From NCBI GenBank assembly GCA_016715985.1, contig JADJXD010000001.1:4836001-4900000 (forward strand): 64,000 nt of DNA. The letters are read 5' to 3'. The DNA comes from Saprospiraceae bacterium. Lineage in GTDB: Bacteria; Bacteroidota; Bacteroidia; Chitinophagales; Saprospiraceae. The notes under the pieces are model-generated. The model had not been told where the DNA came from, searched no databases, and was given only the letters and a program-made list of their open reading frames with translations. A program made the translations under genes and the position numbers. Every line of letters starts with the position of its first letter. Within the stretch, counting starts at the first letter, position 1. Positions 61,298 through 64,000 of this stretch are shown piece by piece.

Positions 61298-61849
61298 ATG
61301 ATGGAGATAATTTATAAAGTTGCCAATTCAAATACTGAACTTCAGGAAATACTTGTACTTCAAAAGGAAAATCTGAGAAAAACTAAGAGTGCTGAAGAAG
61401 AAGCTAAAGAAGGATTTGTGACGGTTTGCCACGATTTGGAATTACTACAGGAAATGAATGAAAAGGCAGGTCATGTCATTGGTTTACATCAGGGCAGGGT
61501 AGTAGCTTATGCACTTACAATGACTAAAGATTTTAAAAATAAAATTCCGGTTCTTGTTCCTATGTTTGAAATGATAGATAATCTCGTTTTTCAGAATCAA
61601 AGGATCGGAGATTACACTTATCTTGTAATGGGCCAAGTATGTATTGAAAAAAACTTCAGAGGAAAGGGTATATTTAATGAACTGTACCAAACCTATTTTA
61701 AACATTACAAAGGTAATTATGATTTTATAATCACAGAAATCGCTGCCAGAAATACCAGATCCCTTAAAGCACACCTAAATATCGGGTTTCAGATCATTCA
61801 CGAATATCATGAGACCGGAATGGAAGACTGGGTGGTAGTCGGATATTGA
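61298..61849 (+). CDS. GNAT-family N-acetyltransferase
   Basis: 183 residues. The C-terminal half shows the acetyl-CoA-binding GNAT elements: YLVMGQVCIEKNFRGKGIFNELYQTYF (about 107-133, with R-G-K-G-I) and EIAARNTRSLKAHLNIGFQIIHEY. The N-terminal half has VATVCHDLEL-like strands and VIGLHQGRVVAYALTM. Substrate unknown. Monocistronic. Confidence 0.88.
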   Translation: MMEIIYKVANSNTELQEILVLQKENLRKTKSAEEEAKEGFVTVCHDLELLQEMNEKAGHVIGLHQGRVVAYALTMTKDFKNKIPVLVPMFEMIDNLVFQNQRIGDYTYLVMGQVCIEKNFRGKGIFNELYQTYFKHYKGNYDFIITEIAARNTRSLKAHLNIGFQIIHEYHETGMEDWVVVGY

Positions 61850-62024
61850 AAATTAAAGTAGGCTGAAATTTCGAATCTTTCCATTATTTCAAATAAATAC
61901 TAAACAGTTTAATCAAATAAAATCGATTGCAATTTTAGCAATATTTACACAATGCCAATCTTGCCATAACCCCGGGATTATTGTCATTTAAATTGTAACT
62001 AACACCTTAAAAGAGAGCGATTTG

Positions 62025-62756
62025 TCAGAATTTTGTTTCCATCAGGTATGGCAACATAGCTCTCCAGGTAGGCCAGTCATGTTTGATGTCATAACCCCAA
62101 ATATCCAGATCATGTGGAATGCCCTTATGACTCAATACACCTGAAAGATATCTTGACCCTGAAGGATCTTCGTAATCCCCTGAGCCTGTGAGAATATGTA
62201 TGTGACCTGAACTACGGATCATGTTCAGATGCCACTCATCCTGCAAATCATTCAGGTAATGTAAAGGACTATTGAAATACACATCTTCATCCCAATATCC
62301 TTTAGAATATTTTCCTAAATCATACAATCCGGACATAGCGATACATCCTCTGATCAATGATGGACGTTTAAAGAAAAGATTTGCTGCATGTAGGGCTCCA
62401 AAAGATGCACCACAGGTTATAATTGGTGTCTCCTGGCTTGTTCTGCCTTTGATAAAGGGCACTACTTCTTCATATACATATTGGTTGAATTGTTGATGGC
62501 GGATAGCTTTATGACGACCTTCCATTTTGTTGTTCAACCAACTTTCAGAATTGATACTGTTGATGGAATAAACTTTCACTTTTCCTGCATCTATATATTT
62601 TGCAAGCACATCAATCATTAGGAAACGTTCGTATTCCAAATAGTCTGCCGCAGCAGTCGGAAGCAGCAATAATGCAAAACCATGATGGCCGTATTCAACT
62701 ATTTCCATCTGTTTATGTAAAGAAGGACTAAACCAGGATTGTATTTCTCTGTGCAT
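62025..62756 (-). CDS. Esterase of the Esterase-D / alpha-beta hydrolase type
   Basis: About 243 residues. YLEYERFLMIDVLAKYIDAGKVKVYSINS, then the nucleophile elbow CGASFGALHAANLF (Ser in G-x-S-x-G; about 114-127), the acid in HILTGSGDYEDPSGS and the catalytic His of GYDIKHDWPTWRAMLPYLM match the putative esterase family that hydrolyses short esters or trehalose-type lipids. The ATG at 62756 gives the usual N-terminus (MHREIQSWFSP); an upstream ATG at 62798 is possible. Confidence 0.85.
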   Translation of the reverse strand: MHREIQSWFSPSLHKQMEIVEYGHHGFALLLLPTAAADYLEYERFLMIDVLAKYIDAGKVKVYSINSINSESWLNNKMEGRHKAIRHQQFNQYVYEEVVPFIKGRTSQETPIITCGASFGALHAANLFFKRPSLIRGCIAMSGLYDLGKYSKGYWDEDVYFNSPLHYLNDLQDEWHLNMIRSSGHIHILTGSGDYEDPSGSRYLSGVLSHKGIPHDLDIWGYDIKHDWPTWRAMLPYLMETKF

Positions 62757-62994
62757 ATTTTTAATTTTTTGCCAAAGTAGAAGATTTTTATTTATCATAA
62801 AAATTATAAGCTGTTTTTTTACCAGACAAACGGAATATTGTATAATTCATAATATTATGCTCTGTACAGTTTACAGAAACTCCAAAGTATGAGTTTAAAT
62901 CTTTCGTTTATTTAAATCTATTTCTGTACGAAGTCCTTATTATTATTTTTAGTTTATAAATATTTTATTTTCTTTGTATTCAAATGCAATAATT

Positions 62995-63774
62995 ATGAAT
63001 GAATCAGTAGTTCTGGTTGAAAAAAGAGAACAATTTGTAATACTAACTATCAACAGGCCGCAAGCAATGAATGCACTGAATGCAGATGTTCTGTCTTCTT
63101 TAAATACTTATTTTACAGACCATTATGAAGACAGTAATATAAAAGGAGTTATTATAACCGGGTCAGGCGAAAAAGCTTTTGTAGCGGGTGCTGACATTAA
63201 AGAGTTTGGTCATTTGAATGCATCAGCGGGAGTTGAGAAATCGAAGTATGGTCAGGACGTATTTTTCAAAATTGAAAGATTTCATGTACCTGTCATTGCC
63301 GCAGTAAATGGTTTTGCTTTGGGTGGAGGTTGCGAACTTGCAATGAGTTGCCACATACGTGTAGCCGGGTCACATGCAAGATTTGGTCAACCTGAAGTTA
63401 ATCTGGGATTGGTACCCGGATATGGAGGCTCACAAAGACTTATTCAATTGATCGGAAAGGGAAAGGCCATTGAGATGTTGCTTACCGCTGATATGATGAA
63501 AGCAGATGAAGCATTGTCTTACGGACTGATAACACATATCACAGAACCTGGCAAAGAAGTAGAAAAAGCACTGGAAATTCTGCATAAAACAGCTGAAAAA
63601 GGACCACTTGCCATAACACAGGTTATAGCACTCGTCAATGCTTATTATGACAAAAACATCGATGGTTTTGAAAAAGAGTACTCCGATTTTGGTAAAACCA
63701 TTGGCTCTGAAGATTCTAAAGAAGGTGCCGCTGCATTTGTTGAAAAAAGAACGCCCATGTTTAAGGGTAAATAA
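62995..63774 (+). CDS. Enoyl-CoA hydratase/isomerase family protein
   Basis: 259 residues from the ATG at 62995. The crotonase fold shows ILTINRPQAMNALNADVL, GSGEKAFVAGADIKEF (first oxyanion-loop region, about 58-74), AAVNGFALGGGCELAMSCHIRVA (about 97-119), FGQPEVNLGLVPGYGGSQRL (second catalytic Glu region, about 126-145), and the C-terminal helices. It hydrates 2-enoyl-CoA in fatty-acid or amino-acid breakdown. The short-chain substrate is inferred only. Confidence 0.93.
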   Translation: MNESVVLVEKREQFVILTINRPQAMNALNADVLSSLNTYFTDHYEDSNIKGVIITGSGEKAFVAGADIKEFGHLNASAGVEKSKYGQDVFFKIERFHVPVIAAVNGFALGGGCELAMSCHIRVAGSHARFGQPEVNLGLVPGYGGSQRLIQLIGKGKAIEMLLTADMMKADEALSYGLITHITEPGKEVEKALEILHKTAEKGPLAITQVIALVNAYYDKNIDGFEKEYSDFGKTIGSEDSKEGAAAFVEKRTPMFKGK

Positions 63775-63816
63775 TTCTCCTTTGAGATTTTTTGTCCAAA
63801 TATTTGCTCACAAACA

Positions 63817-64000
63817 TTACCTATTATGATTGATGACTACCAGATTTTCATCTGACTCATTGAGCAGAAATTGTGCTATTTCTGATGCAGCTTGAGCTTG
63901 TTCATTATATAATTGCTTTATACCTTCTTCATTCCAGTTTTTATTTACAAAATTAGTGTCAAAATTTCCTGAAATAAAATCCGGGTGTGACATCACAAAT
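63817..64000 (-). CDS. C-terminal end of a biotin carboxylase subunit (3' part of gene; window truncates 5' end)
   Basis: The minus-strand frame, stop first, gives about 61 residues ending ...HNR. The segment FVMSHPDFISGNFDTNFVNK is the conserved C-terminus of acetyl-/propionyl-CoA carboxylase biotin carboxylase subunits. The last 40 residues (EEGIKQLYNEQAQAASEIAQ) are a helical tail. It converges on the enoyl-CoA hydratase gene. Confidence 0.85.
   Translation of the reverse strand, partial: FVMSHPDFISGNFDTNFVNKNWNEEGIKQLYNEQAQAASEIAQFLLNESDENLVVINHNR

Overview
The window is AT-rich chromosomal DNA of a member of the Bacteroidota, most likely a Saprospiraceae-type environmental bacterium. 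This rests on several signs: TAnnTTTG-type -7 promoter elements with no obvious Shine-Dalgarno sequences; a sigma-70 (FecI-like) / FecR / STN-TonB receptor / DUF4249 cassette; a type IX secretion (T9SS) C-terminal sorting domain; a dockerin/cohesin-like pair of the kind common in Saprospiraceae; and Omp28 with DUF6029 proteins. It reads as ordinary chromosome. I saw no insertion sequence, prophage, integrase, CRISPR array or rRNA operon. Two tRNA genes are present, His(GTG) and Ser(TGA).

Layout. 0-7.2 kb: housekeeping and small accessory genes (tail of an unknown gene, TPR-like lipoprotein, MazG, nucleoside phosphorylase, ArsC-like, lipoprotein, LuxE-like acyl-activating enzyme, HMA metal-binding protein, GT-C type membrane glycosyltransferase). 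7.4-14.5 kb: tRNA-His, a surface-signalling/uptake cassette (sigma, FecR, TonB receptor, DUF4249 lipoprotein), a Crp/Fnr regulator and tRNA-Ser. 14.6-19 kb: YbhN-type flippase-like protein, then an envelope group Omp28 / DUF6029 / TlpA-like thioredoxin. 19-21.6 kb: tight minus-strand operon ferredoxin-IscX-KdsC-UbiA-Maf. 21.9-30 kb: Wzx-like flippase and PrmC, MBL hydrolase, RibH, TPR membrane protein, PdhA, DUF1573, AroK and AI-2E transporter genes. 30-34.5 kb: secreted GH13 alpha-amylase with a C-terminal beta-helix, a YceI protein, then a 640-bp ORF-poor region with three near-identical 75-77 bp repeats. 34.5-37.9 kb: DusB, CCA-adding-type nucleotidyltransferase and a ComEA-like HhH protein. 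37.9-42.1 kb: a sugar-oxidation cluster (two TIM-barrel isomerase/epimerases, a GMC oxidoreductase and a gluconate-dehydrogenase subunit 3). 42.3-46.7 kb: His/Asp-tract lipoprotein, VWA protein with triple repeats plus membrane partner, DUF1801, SigZ-like sigma factor. 46.7-52.6 kb: vanadium-haloperoxidase/PAP2 lipoprotein with an outer-membrane partner, XRE regulator facing a seven-heptad NQ coiled coil, TauE/SafE exporter, aldose epimerase. 52.6-59 kb: YwqG/DUF1963 membrane protein, dockerin-like and cohesin-like/T9SS secreted proteins, an unknown helical protein and a small beta-barrel. 59-64 kb: groES-groEL, GNAT, esterase, enoyl-CoA hydratase and the 3' end of a biotin carboxylase.

The strongest candidate for something undescribed is the repeat array at about 33.9-34.45 kb. 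It is bracketed by a good -7 element and a perfect terminator hairpin. Each repeat carries a strong 10-bp hairpin, and the spacers carry unrelated hairpins of their own, which suggests a structured non-coding RNA. Read on the other strand, each repeat supplies a leader and the same six-residue start to a different micro-ORF. Secondary points of interest are the DUF4249 gene with ATC where ATG is expected, the split cohesin/dockerin pair, the NQ-heptad protein next to a coiled-coil XRE regulator, the His/Asp tract encoded by a hexanucleotide repeat, and the GH13-beta-helix protein that lacks an anchor.
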